From Coffea arabica (Eukaryota; Streptophyta; Magnoliopsida; Gentianales; Rubiaceae), in assembly GCF_036785885.1 (NCBI RefSeq), contig NC_092323.1:18298501-18362500 (forward strand): a stretch of 64,000 nucleotides of DNA, in the 5' to 3' direction. A model generated the notes under the pieces. It saw only the letters and a program-made list of their open reading frames with translations. It was not told the origin of the DNA and ran no database searches. Positions 1-11,193 of the stretch are shown in pieces (the first letter of the stretch is position 1; each line of letters begins with the position of its first letter). The translations under genes were made by a program, and so were the position numbers.

Positions 1-500
1 AACTATTTGCATGTTAAACTAATTAACTAATTAACTGCTTAACTAATTAACTAATTAATTACCTAACTAATTAACAAACTATTTGCATGTTAAACTATAT
101 GCAGTACGCATTACCTATTTAAAGTATCGGCTTTTTATAGGTATTTTACTTTCAAACATTTAATTTATGATAAAATTATCAATGTTTGTAAATAAAATTC
201 AAAAAGTGTTACAAAAAATATCAATATTTTTACTTTCAAACATTTAATTTATGGCCCTATGCCTCTCCCTTTTTGTAAGAATATTACTGTAACACTTTTT
301 GAATTTTACTTACAAACATTGATATTTTTATCATAAATTAAATATTTGAAAGTAAAATACCCATAAAGAGCCGATACTTTAAATAGATAATGCGTACTGC
401 ATATAGTTTAACATGCAAATAGTCTATTAATTAGTTTGTTAGTTAATTAGTTGATTAGTTAAGCAGTTAATTAGTTAATTAGTTTAACATGCAAATAGTT
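1..500. repeat. Long inverted repeat (foldback element), left end cut by the window
   Basis: Bases 1-213 are the near-perfect reverse complement of 288-500, with a 74-bp spacer. Both arms carry the landmarks ATGCAGTACGCATTA and AAAGTATCGGCT. The outer parts of the arms consist of repeated AACTAATT units. The right arm runs past base 500 into sequence whose partner would lie before base 1, so the element continues to the left. No coding potential. It resembles a foldback transposon or large MITE; the family is not recognised. Confidence 0.85.
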
Positions 501-702
501 TGTTAGTTTCGGACAGACAACAGCTTTAGTTAATTAGTTAATTAGTTAAGCAGTTAATTAGATAAATAGAAATTAGTTAATTAGTTAATTAATTAATTAG
601 ATAATTAGTTAAGCAATTGTCAAGCAAATAATAATTGTCAAGCAAGAAGAGGGCAAAATTGGAAGAAATTTATTATCTCACTTCTACAAAAGCTGTCGCC
701 TG

Positions 703-817
703 TCAGGGAGGTTTCTGCAACAAATTGTTACTATTCAGGGGAGGTGAATGCAATTTCAAAACCTAGAGGGCAGGTCAGTGCAAATGTCAGAAATCTCAGG
801 GGAGGTTTCTGCAATTA
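703..817. repeat. Three imperfect copies of a short motif (TCAGGGGAGGTTTCTGCAA type)
   Basis: Related copies start at about 703, 735 and 796, the middle one diverged. They follow the foldback repeat and its AATTAGTT-rich tail (500-640). They probably belong to the end of an unclassified dispersed repeat. No function inferred. Confidence 0.5.
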
Positions 818-1168
818 TCCCATAATACTAATATTTAGAAGAAAAAATTACACTAATTTATATTAGTGTTTAGCAGTTTACTAGTAACTATGATTAGTGA
901 GTAATAAATAATAGTAAATTATAAAAAGGAGTTTAGGGTTACAAGTTAATTGTAAATAGTATTTAAAAACATATAGTAATAATTATTTGATTAATACTAA
1001 AGAAGAACCATTAATCATACAGTTTGAATGATTCTATTTGTTTGATACTTTTATGTTTATTTAGTGGTGTTATTACTAATGAAACCATTTGTTAAGTTAA
1101 TATTAGTAATTACAAGAAATTGTTGAAAAATATAAATTGACATAAAAATATTCGTAAGATTAGGAAAA
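818..1168. other. AT-rich intergenic stretch, nothing recognised
   Basis: Short AT-rich interval between the edge repeats and the transposase pseudogene. No ORF, RNA gene or clear terminal inverted repeat was seen. If a Mutator element encloses the downstream pseudogenes, its left end should lie here, but no matching right end was found. Confidence 0.4.
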
Positions 1169-3890
1169 AATGTCAACGGACATCGCGTTGGTGATTCAAT
1201 TTTTTTGGGAAGACAAAATAGTTGAGATCATTCACATATAACTCTCCGAGGTGTAAAAAAGTCATATTAGTGAAATATTGAATAAGTTATGATGAATTAG
1301 TGGATAGAGCGTATACCTACATGGAACTAAATCGAAATATTTTCAAGTTGAATATATGGTTTAGAAATTCTGTTGGTCAAAGTACATTTGTTGAAGTGCA
1401 ATTGGGGTGCGAAAATAACAGTGACATGCTATATTATATAAAATTGATGTCACCACATATGACATATGAGATATATGTAGATGTGGAGTTACAAAGCCTC
1501 CATATCCATAGTGATCATGATGTCGGACAAATATTATTTGTCCTATTTGACTTTAAAACGGAGTCAAATAACATGTTTGCTACTCTCGTACTTGAAAGTA
1601 AAAAAATGATAGCACAATTGGAATACGAACGAACGTTACATGATAAACCAAGTCGTAGGGACGATCGTATAAATCAAATGTTCGAGGATGGTAGAAATAA
1701 ATGTATGTTTCATAATAATAATTCCCTTGATGAATTTCCTCAAATGAAAATTTCCTTGACGTTCTTCCTATCGAACATACCAGAAAGTGAGGGCATTGAT
1801 GTTGATGAAAACACGACATCGGAACATGATGGCGATGACTCGGACGATAGTTGTCACGAGCAGGATCAAACCAATAAAGAAGCTGGCAATCCATTTGTGC
1901 AGTCAGGTCCTGATATGTTGATCTTGTGTTGTATATTATCCTATCTGCACGACCATGAAGGAGTCAAAACTTCACTGAATTTTGACCTCTTTAATAAGAC
2001 AGTTGCCGAGAAGTACATTGTATGGGTTGAGCAGGCAAAAGAATTTAGATTGGGAATAGTGTTTGAAACAAAGAAAGATGTGCAGCGACCCGTTAAACTC
2101 TAGGCAATCAAGTACAACATAGAGTACAAAGTGCGGAAAAGTAAACCAACTATTTGTTATGTTCGTTGCAAGTCCCATAGTGCCTCTCCACCATGTAATT
2201 GGTAGTAAAAAATCACTTTGAGATGTACGCGTAACATGTGAAAGATTGTAATATTTGTGAAGGAGCATACATGTGTGCAAGTTTTGAATACCAATAATCA
2301 CTGACAGTTGAGTTCGAAACTCATAGCGTAACACATAATACACCACGTCAAGAACGGCCCGCTTTATACTATCAAGGAAATATAGACGACTATTAAGCAT
2401 ACTTTTGATACAAATATTTCGTACAAAAAAAATATGATATTTTAGGTGATATGCAATTGATATTGTGTATGGTGATTGACCAACTTCTATAGCCACACTA
2501 TCTACGTGCATGTAGAAGTCGGTGAAAATCAATCCGAAAATAATTGTCGAGTGGGAGCACCATTCGTAAAGCACTGCTAGATGCACAAAATCTCATTACG
2601 TGTTTTAGGCATTTAGTCCGGTGATTGAGCCATTTTGACACTTTAAATCAGTTATTTGTGTTGACGACATATTTTTCAAGGACACGTATAAAGCAAAATT
2701 ATTAGTTGCTGTTGATTTTGATCTCTTGAATTAGTAGTCATCGATTGCACTTGCACTTGTAGACGAGGAGATAAATCGGAATTAGATATGGTTCATGTCA
2801 CAATTGCGATGTCATGTGTGTCGAGATGTGGAGAATATATGCTTCATTTCGAATAGGCACAAGGGCATAAAACAGGCTATAAATACTTCTTGAGTGGAAA
2901 GGATCGATGGCTATGCACCGATACTGTTTAGTACACGTGTAGAACAATTTTACATAAAAATTTTGGAATCAGATGTACGTTTTATATTTTGGAATATACA
3001 CTAATACGTTAAAAGATGCACTCAATGTGAGTTTAAACGGCATCTATTTATCTTTATCTAGATTGAAGGATCTTATATAGGCTACTGGAACAGCAAATCA
3101 AGTCAAGAAGTACGAGACATTTATGGAATAGATTTGACTATTACATGAAGAGGCGTATAAATGATTGAATAGTGGCTCTATCAAACCAAAATAGTAGGCG
3201 TTATGTAAGAATAGGGGATATCGATGGGCCACACGTCCACAAACATGGCCGAGTGTTTAAACAGCATATTACGCAATATTCGGTTATTATCAATAACAGC
3301 ATGCATACAGTTAACTTTTAACCAAATAGTTAAACTTTTCATTTGGAAACGAAAATTGGCCTCCAACATGATATATTTTTCTCCAAAGAAATATGAAAGA
3401 AATTCTTAAGAAATGAGTTACGGCAAGAACGCACTTAGTACAAGTGTATGATCACAGAGGCGGAATTTAATACATTACCATTGGTTGACGAGATAATGAA
3501 AAAAGTAATAACGAGCAGATTGTCAAATTTGAGAATGGAACATGTACGTGCAGCAGGTGGGCTGAACTCAAATTCCCATGCTCGTACATATTTGCAGCTT
3601 GTTATCAGTCGCGTACTAATTCATACCATCTAATTGGTCATGTGCATACATTTTCAGCTTGGCAAGTTGCTTCAAGGACAGTTCCAACCACTACTAGACA
3701 TGGCTTATTGGATCTTTTGGGAGTTTTGACTTAACTACGATGTAGGAAGAATTAAACAAAAGAAACCCGATCCTAAAATGATAGTTAGAATACATAAACA
3801 GATGGATCGTCGATACCCTGATGCACCTCATCACTATAGCTATTGTTCATAGACAAGACACAATACTTCCAAATGCCCTTATTCTAGTCA
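1169..3890 (+). pseudogene. MuDR/Mutator-like (MULE) transposase pseudogene
   Basis: Degenerate but collinear with plant MULE transposases. An open stretch at 1300-2103 holds the N-terminal region and an acidic linker (DENTTSEHDGDDSDD). It runs into a DBD_Tnp_Mut-like domain (FRLGIVFETKKDV, then a stop at 2101-2103, then KSKPTICYVRCK), with EHTCVQ near 2262. The DDE core is recognisable near 2640-2800 (CVDDIFFKDTYKAKLLVAV), followed by GHTSTNMAECLNS from 3227. A SWIM zinc finger sits at 3543-3590 (CTCSRW...FPCSY), with Tyr where the family has His. A CCHC knuckle lies at about 3838-3880 and contains a stop. Many stops and frameshifts mean it cannot encode transposase. Family knowledge: MULE transposases mobilise elements with long terminal inverted repeats. 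Confidence 0.8.
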
Positions 3891-4083
3891 TTTTCATATG
3901 TAAAAATATTATTACAGAAAAATATTAACTAGAAATTGTGTGATCGTCGAAAGTTATGTTCAAAATCTATGTTAACTATTAGCCATTTTCGACTAAATAT
4001 TTGTTACTGATGTGCAGTTTATAAATATAAAAATATTTCACATGCATATAAATAAATTTTTGTTTGTGTAGACTATCCTAGAC

Positions 4084-5448
4084 ATGTTAAATTGACCTAG
4101 ACAGACTCCTGATCTTATACAAGATCCACACGAAAAATGATACATTATATTTGCAGGATACACATAGATCGAAAGCGGTGTTCTTAGGGTACGGGAACCA
4201 ATTCGATATAAAGCGAACCGACAGATTTTTCTGGTATCTTGTGAGAAATTAGCTGAACCCCCGAATAACAAATTATCTTCGTGTTATAGGATTTTAGGAG
4301 ATCGTACAAGCAGGCTATTTTGAATTTGATCATGGATTGATTATCGCGCTTTTTGAACATTGGAGGCAAGAGACTCACAAATTTCATCTTTCTGTGGGTG
4401 AAGTGACCATCACTTTATAGACATGGAGGTATTATGAGGCCTGCATGTTGATGGATTACCAATGATGCTAGTCAATCAAATAGAAATCTTGCACATAAGA
4501 AGGATTTCATCAAGCAATTTTTAACTTTTAGGCTTGAGACCCGTCATTTCAAGGATTGGAGGTTGAAACTTATGCCCATATTTGACTTTTTGTATGAATC
4601 TTTTCGAGATGATGTACTAGAAGAATTAGTACGATAGCATGTTTAGTGCTATATTTTGATTTTATTTGTTGAATAGTTGTTTGTTGACACCTATGAAAAC
4701 GCTGTAAGTTGCCATTGGTTGGATTATTTACGAGACACAGAGGGTCTGAATCATTTCAATTGGAGCAGCGCCACACTAGCCTATTTGTACTCCCGACTTT
4801 GTAAAGCATCTTATGTAATCACGAGCTACACAGCTAGTCTATATATGCTTTTATAAGTACTGGATGCACAACTTTAGAATGTTTGAATATCTGTATTTCA
4901 GTTAAATGCACTATTAATTTGATGTGCATAATTCGCATTTTTAACATTTATGGGTATGGAAGAGGATGTCTAAAATTCACCTTACCTTATTGGTTCCTAT
5001 TGTACAGGAAAATGATTTTCTTAGAGACAGTCGTTGGGCAAATAAACGTATGATTAAATACGTATCGTCGCTTGTCGTGTCATTATTTCGTGATGTACTA
5101 TCAAGATGAGAATCGATGAGATATTCAACTGATATACAGTTTTACTATCCTACTATAATTATGTATTTACTACCACGCTTAATTCCACATTTTTATTACC
5201 ATAGTTTATTTGAAAGACATATTCTGTTGACCTTATTACACTTTTTCCCGCCTATTGTTTAATCGAACAACACATATCACAGTGAGTAGTTCCATTAATA
5301 CATTGAAAGATTGTTAAATTTCACCTTTCACAACGGGTTCACCTTTCACAGTTTTTAATGTATCAGTCGGTACTTGTTTTCTTAGACACAAACATAGATA
5401 AGAATTTACATTCTCTGGATTGCTTAGGCCATTCCAAAAATGGGTCTG
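4084..5448 (+). pseudogene. Plant mobile domain (PMD, MAIN-like) pseudogene, 5' part
   Basis: Translations in shifting frames give the PMD signature: a stretch with HWRQETHKFHLSVGEVTITL around 4350-4420, HVDGLP near 4440, and WSSATLAYLYSRLCKASY near 4760-4815. A later segment near 5030 (SRWANKRMIKYV) matches the C-terminal half of the domain. PMD is found both in host proteins (MAIN/MAIL1 type) and inside plant transposons. Here it follows a MULE transposase pseudogene in the same orientation, so it may have been an accessory gene of that element. It has many stops. The Athila retroelement interrupts it at 5449; the rest resumes at 18192. Confidence 0.7.
5444..5448. repeat. Target-site duplication GTCTG, left copy
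   Basis: Five bases directly before the LTR terminus TGACAGG. Identical to 18187-18191. Five-bp duplications are normal for Ty3/gypsy integrases. Confidence 0.9.
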
Positions 5449-6893
5449 TGACAGGTTGTCGAAGCCTGTGCAATAATAAAATCTGCTCAAACTAAAAGTA
5501 ATTTCTGTAGATAGTGGTGAGCAGGGTCGAATCCACAGGGACTGGAAGTAATTGTTCCTTTCCAAATTCACAGTGACAAAGGGGGTGTTTTATATCAGGA
5601 GTGACAATTTAAACAATTCAACTACAAATAAAATGATAAAAGTAAAATAGCCAACTAGAAATTAAATAACAATTTGCTAAAATCTAATAAGTGATAATTA
5701 AGGATCTAGCCAAGAAATAACTTCAGCAATGGTTCACCTAATTGATCATCGATAAGCAAAGGCAATTCCAATTATTCATCAATAAATATGTTATAACTAC
5801 CAAACAAGCGATGGCAGTCAACCCCTCCTTACTGTGTCGGTGATCAAGGTACGCCCGTTAATCACTGCTCTAATTGAGAAATAATCTTAGGTACGCCCAT
5901 AGAATTTAATTCCCCAATTGCCTTACGTATTAGAGGAGCCCTATTCTAACCAAATAACGCACTACCAGGGTTATTTTAGATTAGCCCGCGTATTCCCATG
6001 ACACAAATCTAATCATGCCAGTTGTCACTGTTTGAGGTAATTAAACAATTACGGATTTAATACCTCAATTGACAATAGATTATCAAATCAATTAATCATC
6101 CGGATCCAAGACAACCAATTAATTAAATAACCATAAGCATAGCAATCAGGGAATATGCGAATACCAATAAATAAAAGGAAAAGATTAAATTAAATCGATC
6201 TCACAATTTTTAGGCGAATCAGAGCCTTCGTTGCTCCTTGGCTAGAAGGGAGGAATTTAGTTCATATTTGATGCGTAAACCTCAGACAAAATTGCAAAGG
6301 AAATCGCGGCCATCGTCCGTCTAAATTTGGACAATCCAATTCGTCCGAATACTGAATAAATAGAAAAGCTACAGAAGGCCATTCATGGCTTCCATTCTGT
6401 TCCACGCACAAAGGAAAAGAAGAGAACTACTAAAAGTAGCTAAAGAAGAAGAAAAAGTCAAAGCCAAGGATGGCTAAGCTCCTGACATTTGTAAGTCTCA
6501 AAAGCAAAAAGGTAAACTCAAAGGAAAAGTCAACAATTTTCTTTGCTAAGCTAAAGACGAAAAAACTAAGAATCAAAGCCAGCCCTCATCTGATCCTCTT
6601 TTCTTCTTCTTATTGCGGCGGCTCACAGCAGGAAGAGAAGCCCTCCGTCCGTCATTCCTTTGCGAAAATTACCAAAATGGGCGTGACATCTTTTTTCCAA
6701 AAGTGCCCCTGGGACAAGCTTTATCATCTGAATTCTTTTCCAGTCAATTTGGCACCTGTTATCATATTTTCGTTCTACTCCCTGAAATATACGTAAATTA
6801 AGAAAAATGAGTAGAATCCAACAATTAATCCACATCAAGTCAGGTGATAGGGGAAAATAATAGTAAAATAAATAGATAAATTTCAGCCTATCA
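5449..6893 (-). repeat. 3' LTR of the Athila element (1445 bp)
   Basis: On the minus strand it begins TGATAGG and ends CCTGTCA. It is the 3' LTR because the polypurine tract abuts it at 6894. About 29 substitutions separate it from 16742-18186. Nearly all are transitions, with roughly two thirds in its plus-strand-left 430 bp. An open frame at 6470-6796 runs antisense to the element and is not considered a gene. Confidence 0.93.
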
Positions 6894-6907
6894 ATTCCCC
6901 CCACACC
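6894..6907 (-). other. Polypurine tract adjoining the 3' LTR
   Basis: Minus strand reads GGTGTGGGGGGAAT immediately before the LTR start TGATAGG, the expected position for the plus-strand primer of reverse transcription. Confidence 0.8.
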
Positions 6908-7297
6908 TAAACCATGCTTGTCCTCAAGCATAAGACACCAAAATTTGATAATGGTCATTGCCCAATCTACCAAACTGCCAAGATATTCAAGAAAGAACCA
7001 CATATCGGGCACTAGTAATTAAAATCCGAGAAGCATCCCCTCAGTTAGCCTCTAAACCACAAACTCCTTCAATTTCCAAATTAACTAATCTAAGGACAAG
7101 GGAATGGCACGCAGCATTTATCAGCTAATGGTCCAAGTATTCACACAAGTCCCCATATTAAGTCCATAAACCAGCAAGCTTCCCTATTATCTATTCTCTC
7201 TTCTTTTCCTCTTTTTTTTTCTTTTTTTTTTTTTTTTACATTTCTTCAAGCAATAATAATATTTGACACAAGAAGACTTAGTCTCTAGCCGCCGGAG

Positions 7298-7439
7298 CCT
7301 TTTGACGCGAACTCCAACATTTTTAGGTGAAGGAGCTCGGTTACTCAGCTTCTACCGCTATACGACCACGTACTCATAGAAAGTACCACCTTTTGACGCG
7401 AGAATCGACACTTTTGGGTGCAGATCCCCGGTTACTCAG
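7298..7439. repeat. Two 51-bp direct repeats in the element's 3' non-coding region
   Basis: 7298-7348 and 7389-7439 both start CCTTTTGACGCGA and end CGGTTACTCAG, with moderate divergence between. They lie between the third ORF and the 3' LTR. The rest of 6908-7900 has T- and A-homopolymers and no ORF in the element's sense. Confidence 0.7.
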
Positions 7440-7902
7440 TAGTGACTAATAGCGGAGTACAGTCCAGATTATTCACAGCCAAACAAAGCCAAAAACACGA
7501 AATACCAACACTAGCAACTAAGCATAGGGGCAGCTCGCCTCATTATTGCCAAACATGGAGAACTGGAGTCAATATTGGACCAGTTCACCTTAAAATGCCA
7601 ACAGTAATTCCCAACGCCTAGAAAAGTTAACAAAGAAATCAAAAGGGCCAAGCAATCCGATATTCACCAAGGAGATATCTTAGATCCAACCACATCAACC
7701 CAATACATACTTATTTTAAAAACTTGGCAAAAGTAGAATTAGAGTCAATGAGCCAACATCAAAAAAAAAAATTTTCTCTTTTCTTTTTCTATTTTTTTTT
7801 TATTTGCAGGAGAGATAAGCACCAAGAAGAAAGAAAGAAAATGAGCAACTAGAAATAAAACTAAAAACTAAAGAAAACTAAAAACACTAGCACCCCATTA
7901 GA

Positions 7903-7914
7903 CCCCCCCACACC
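7903..7914 (-). other. Second polypurine-tract-like motif, 1 kb inside the 3' LTR
   Basis: Minus strand GGTGTGGGGGGG. The neighbouring sequence also matches the real tract: both sites are followed on the plus strand by a TTGTCCTCAA motif about 20 bp away. It lies about 80 bp downstream (element sense) of the third ORF's stop. It may be an internal duplication of the priming region. Confidence 0.55.
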
Positions 7915-7993
7915 TATAGGACACATTGTCCTCAATGTGACAAATAACCAACAAAAGTGGGTGAGAGGACAGCAACACTTCCCTGAAATCCGG

Positions 7994-9286
7994 TCAAAGA
8001 GGTGGGCGAGGTGGAGCTGGAGGAGGAAAACCCGTATGATGCAGAAATTGCGCCAAATTCTGTGCTATGCCAGCTACATTGAGGTCGACGTTGAGCATTC
8101 GAGCCTCCAAATTCTGAACCCGCTCCCGGAGTTGTTGCCATTCAGTTGACCCATATGGTGGAGGTGGCGCAGAAGATGACGGTCCAGCGGTGTCCTCGGC
8201 CGACCCAGGGAATGAAGATGGCCCTGCCCGGGCCGAATGGTGTGCACCTGGGGCTCGAGGGGGTCCCGGAGGGGTAAACTGGTAGAAACCAGTGGGCAGG
8301 CGCTCGACGACTCCCATTTTCTCTAAGCAGTTCACTTCCAGGAGCTCCATCTCGAAAGCCAAATGTAAGTCGTGGTCCTTCAAAATAAGAACTCCCAACT
8401 GCGTCGCCAAGTGGGTAATGTAGGACCCAAGAATCAGAGGTTTGTTCTTCTTGGTCAAAACAGTCTTGAACTGTGCAGCCAACCAACACCCCAAGTTGAC
8501 ATTGATATTGTTCTTCATACTCCAGAGGAAGAAAAACTCAGGTCGAGAGAGTATACCGGAGCTGTCCTTGCGCCCTGAGTAGCTGTAGGCTAAGAATCGC
8601 TGAATATAGCGGGCACTAGGATCCTTAAGAAAGGAGCTCCTAGACCTAGAAGGGTCGTAGCGGTGTCGATCGACTGACATTTCCTCCCACACATCATGGT
8701 ATTGGGAGAGAAATGGCTCGATGTAATCACAGGCACGCTCCGCATACTCCCTAGTTTCAGCATACTCTCTAGTAATAAACCCAAATGCCAGATTGAATTA
8801 GGTAATGGAGAAATTGAACTCTCGACCCATGAGACGGAAATGGATGACATTTGGTGTTTCAACGGTGTATCTCGTAGGCAACTCGAACTCAAAGGTGGAG
8901 TAAAACTCCCGAATCAGCTCAACAAAAGCAGGGCAGGAGATATCAAGATACGGGCACCACCCAATGGCGGTAAACATCTGATTGACCTCCTCACGTATAC
9001 CCAGGGCAGTCATTGTGATTTTGTGACAAGATTTGCAGGGTATAATACGCCTCTCACAGACCTTAGCGTATCTCTGCCGATCGGCGGGTCTGGTAAATGT
9101 TAAGTGCCCCCCAAAGTGAGCAGGGGTATCTACCTGAGCACCCCTACCCCTACCCAAACGGGTTCGAACACTAGAAGAGGAGGGTAGGTTGGTAGGTGAG
9201 TTGACAGGAATAGAAGCTTGTGGAGGGGGTTGAGACTGAGAGGCCCTAGACCTAGAGGAGGATTTTGGTCTCACCATGGCACCCAA
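7994..9286 (-). pseudogene. Third Athila ORF (ATHILA ORF-1-like / env-position protein), one nonsense codon
   Basis: One reading frame runs from ATG at 9286 to a stop at 7994-7996 and is broken by a single TAA at 8798-8800. Both halves are in the same frame with no shift. The N-terminal part is Ser/Pro/Arg-rich. It then has segments typical of the ATHILA ORF-1 family (AIGWCPYLDISCPAFVELI, EFYSTFEFELP, NVIHFRLMGREF). The C-terminal part after the stop keeps the family pattern, then a Pro-rich stretch and a short heptad region near the end (QQLRERVQNLEARM). In Athila elements the ORF after pol sits in the envelope-like position. No signal peptide or transmembrane segment was visible, so I do not call it an envelope. 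Function unknown. Confidence 0.7.
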
Positions 9287-10780
9287 CAGTCAGTTCTAAG
9301 CAACAGAAGCTCCAACAGGTATGGAAACCAGCAAATGCAACCAGCAAAGGAAACTCAGCAGAACAAAACAATAATTTCCCAGGAATGACCCAACCAATAA
9401 CAAAAAGAGGAGTTTCAGCAAGTAGCAATGCCCAATGCCCAATACAGTAAGGCTCCTCCAAATCAGCAATTCAACAAGTAAGTAAACTGAATATTACCAA
9501 TCTCAACAAGTAAAGCACGTGGCCAGTCTCTCTAAAGCAACAAGAATTTGCAGAAATAACTCAACTAAAATCCCAAAAGAAACCTCAGCGAATTATCCAG
9601 CAATTCAAGCAAAATAGTGCCCAGCAATTCACAACGAGACAACCAATGTCCACAAGCAACGTGAGGTTCAAAGTGTCCCCAAAAGTGAGGAAACAATCAC
9701 AGCAATTCAGCTCACCCAAAGTCCCAACAAATGGCTCCAATTGGCCAATTAATTGCACAATTTAACACAACCCAAGAGAAATAGCAGTTCTAAACAAAAA
9801 TAGACCAACCGGTACCACTGGCGAAAATCACACAATGGAAGAAATAACCCCCAATAAGCAGCGACACCACTATTAGGCAACCCCAAAACACCAAGCAATA
9901 TTAAGAATTTGAGGGACGGCTTCCAAATACCTTCACCGTAGGGGTTAGCCAAACGAAATGGGATAGAAAGAGCCGGTGGTGGCTGCGCTGGAACTGGTCA
10001 GCGGCGAACAGAGCAGGGGCAGGTGGAGCTGTGAGAGAGACGCACAGAGCAGCCGCAGCGCGCGACTTCAGCAGCGATGGCGTCGGCTTGTGGGGGGGTC
10101 GGCGCGCGTCGCGGTTGGGCGGCGGGACAGAGGCTGCTGCCGCGCCTGTGCGCCTGTGGTTGCGCTAGGAGGGAGCTGCGTGTGGAGGCTGCGGCGCAGT
10201 AGAGCTGGTGGTAGGACGGCGCGGGACTGAGGTGGGCGGCGCGAGTGGATGGCAGGCGATGGAGCTACAGCAGCGGCGGCGAGCCATGGAGATCTGCTGG
10301 TTGCGCAACAGAGGAGGCGTGGGTTGCGACTGATGGCTGCGAATTGAAGAGAGAGGGAGAGAGCTCGCGGCGTGAGCGGAGATGGTGGGAGGGCGGCGCG
10401 GCTCTCGGTCGGCGTGCGCAGAGAGAAAGGGAGCAGCGGGGAAGAAAGAAAGAAAAGAGAAAGAGAGAAGAAGAAAGAAAGGAAGAAAGAAAAAAAAAGA
10501 AAAGAAAAGAAGGAAAAGCAAAAGAGAGAAATTGCTGTTTGTTTCTTTTTTTTTTCTTTTCTTCCAATTATGAGGCTCTTTGAGCCACGGAAATAATTTT
10601 TCGTTCTTCTTTTTTTTTTTTTTTTTTTGGAAATTGATTTCGACTTTTCAAATAAAATTTTTTCTTTTTTTTTTTTTAAAAAAAATTTGGAAACTAAAGC
10701 TACGGTGATAAGAAATGTTTATTCTATTTTTTTTCTTTCCTTTTTTTTTTTTTTGAATCCTTACCTTTCCTGCGAACGTG
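9287..10780. other. Non-coding module of the Athila element with a GC-rich block
   Basis: Between pol and the third ORF. About 9970-10440 is strikingly GC-rich for this window, with GGC/GCG-rich runs. It is followed by GAAA-rich sequence (10440-10530) and long T-tracts (10540-10755). Open frames on both strands (for example 9976-10230 + and 10165-10521 -) are low-complexity and share no recognisable domain. The block could be captured host sequence or an old leader-like module of the family. Confidence 0.5.
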
Positions 10781-11016
10781 ACGCGGGCGCGTCATGAGGG
10801 CAAGAGAGCTCACAGAAGTTTCTGATCGTGAGCTTCCTGCACATCACCACGCGGGCACGTCATGAGGGCAAGAGAGCTCCCAAAAGTTTCTGAATTTTCT
10901 GATCGTGAGCTTCCTGCACATCACCACGCGGGTGCGTCATGAGGGCGAGAGAGCTCCTAGAAGTTTCTGAATTTTCTGATCGTGAGCTTCCTGCACATCA
11001 CCACGCGGGCACGTTA
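10781..11016. repeat. Tandem repeat, about 3.2 copies of a 68-77-bp unit
   Basis: Units start with ACGCGGG at 10781, 10849 and 10926, with a partial fourth at 11003. The first copy is 68 bp and lacks the 9-bp block containing TGAATTTTC; the next two are 77 bp. All contain GTGAGCTTCCTGCACATCA. They sit just downstream (element sense) of pol. Confidence 0.85.
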
Positions 11017-11193
11017 TGACTGAAGGGCACCTATAAATCAGCAAAAACGAAAACTGAAACCCAAAATCAATCGAATTCAAGTAGAACACATCTAAACTAC
11101 CACATGAAATTGAACAAACAATTAAAAGGAACAATTGGGTTGCCTCCCAAGGAGCGCCTTTCTTTAATGTCTTTGGCTAGACATGGTAAAGTG

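Noticed and set aside
1580..2586. Minus-strand open frames 1580-1894 and 1972-2586
   Set aside because: Shadows of the plus-strand MULE transposase, which shows the family motifs in order.
6470..6796. 108-codon open frame repeated at 17763-18089
   Set aside because: It lies antisense inside both LTRs. It is preserved in both only because the LTRs are recent copies, and it matches no family.
9976..10583. Several open frames on both strands
   Set aside because: Products of GC-rich and GAAA-rich low-complexity DNA in the Athila element, overlapping on both strands with no domain.
10781..11016. CRISPR-like regular repeat
   Set aside because: Units are directly adjacent with no unique spacers, inside a plant retrotransposon.
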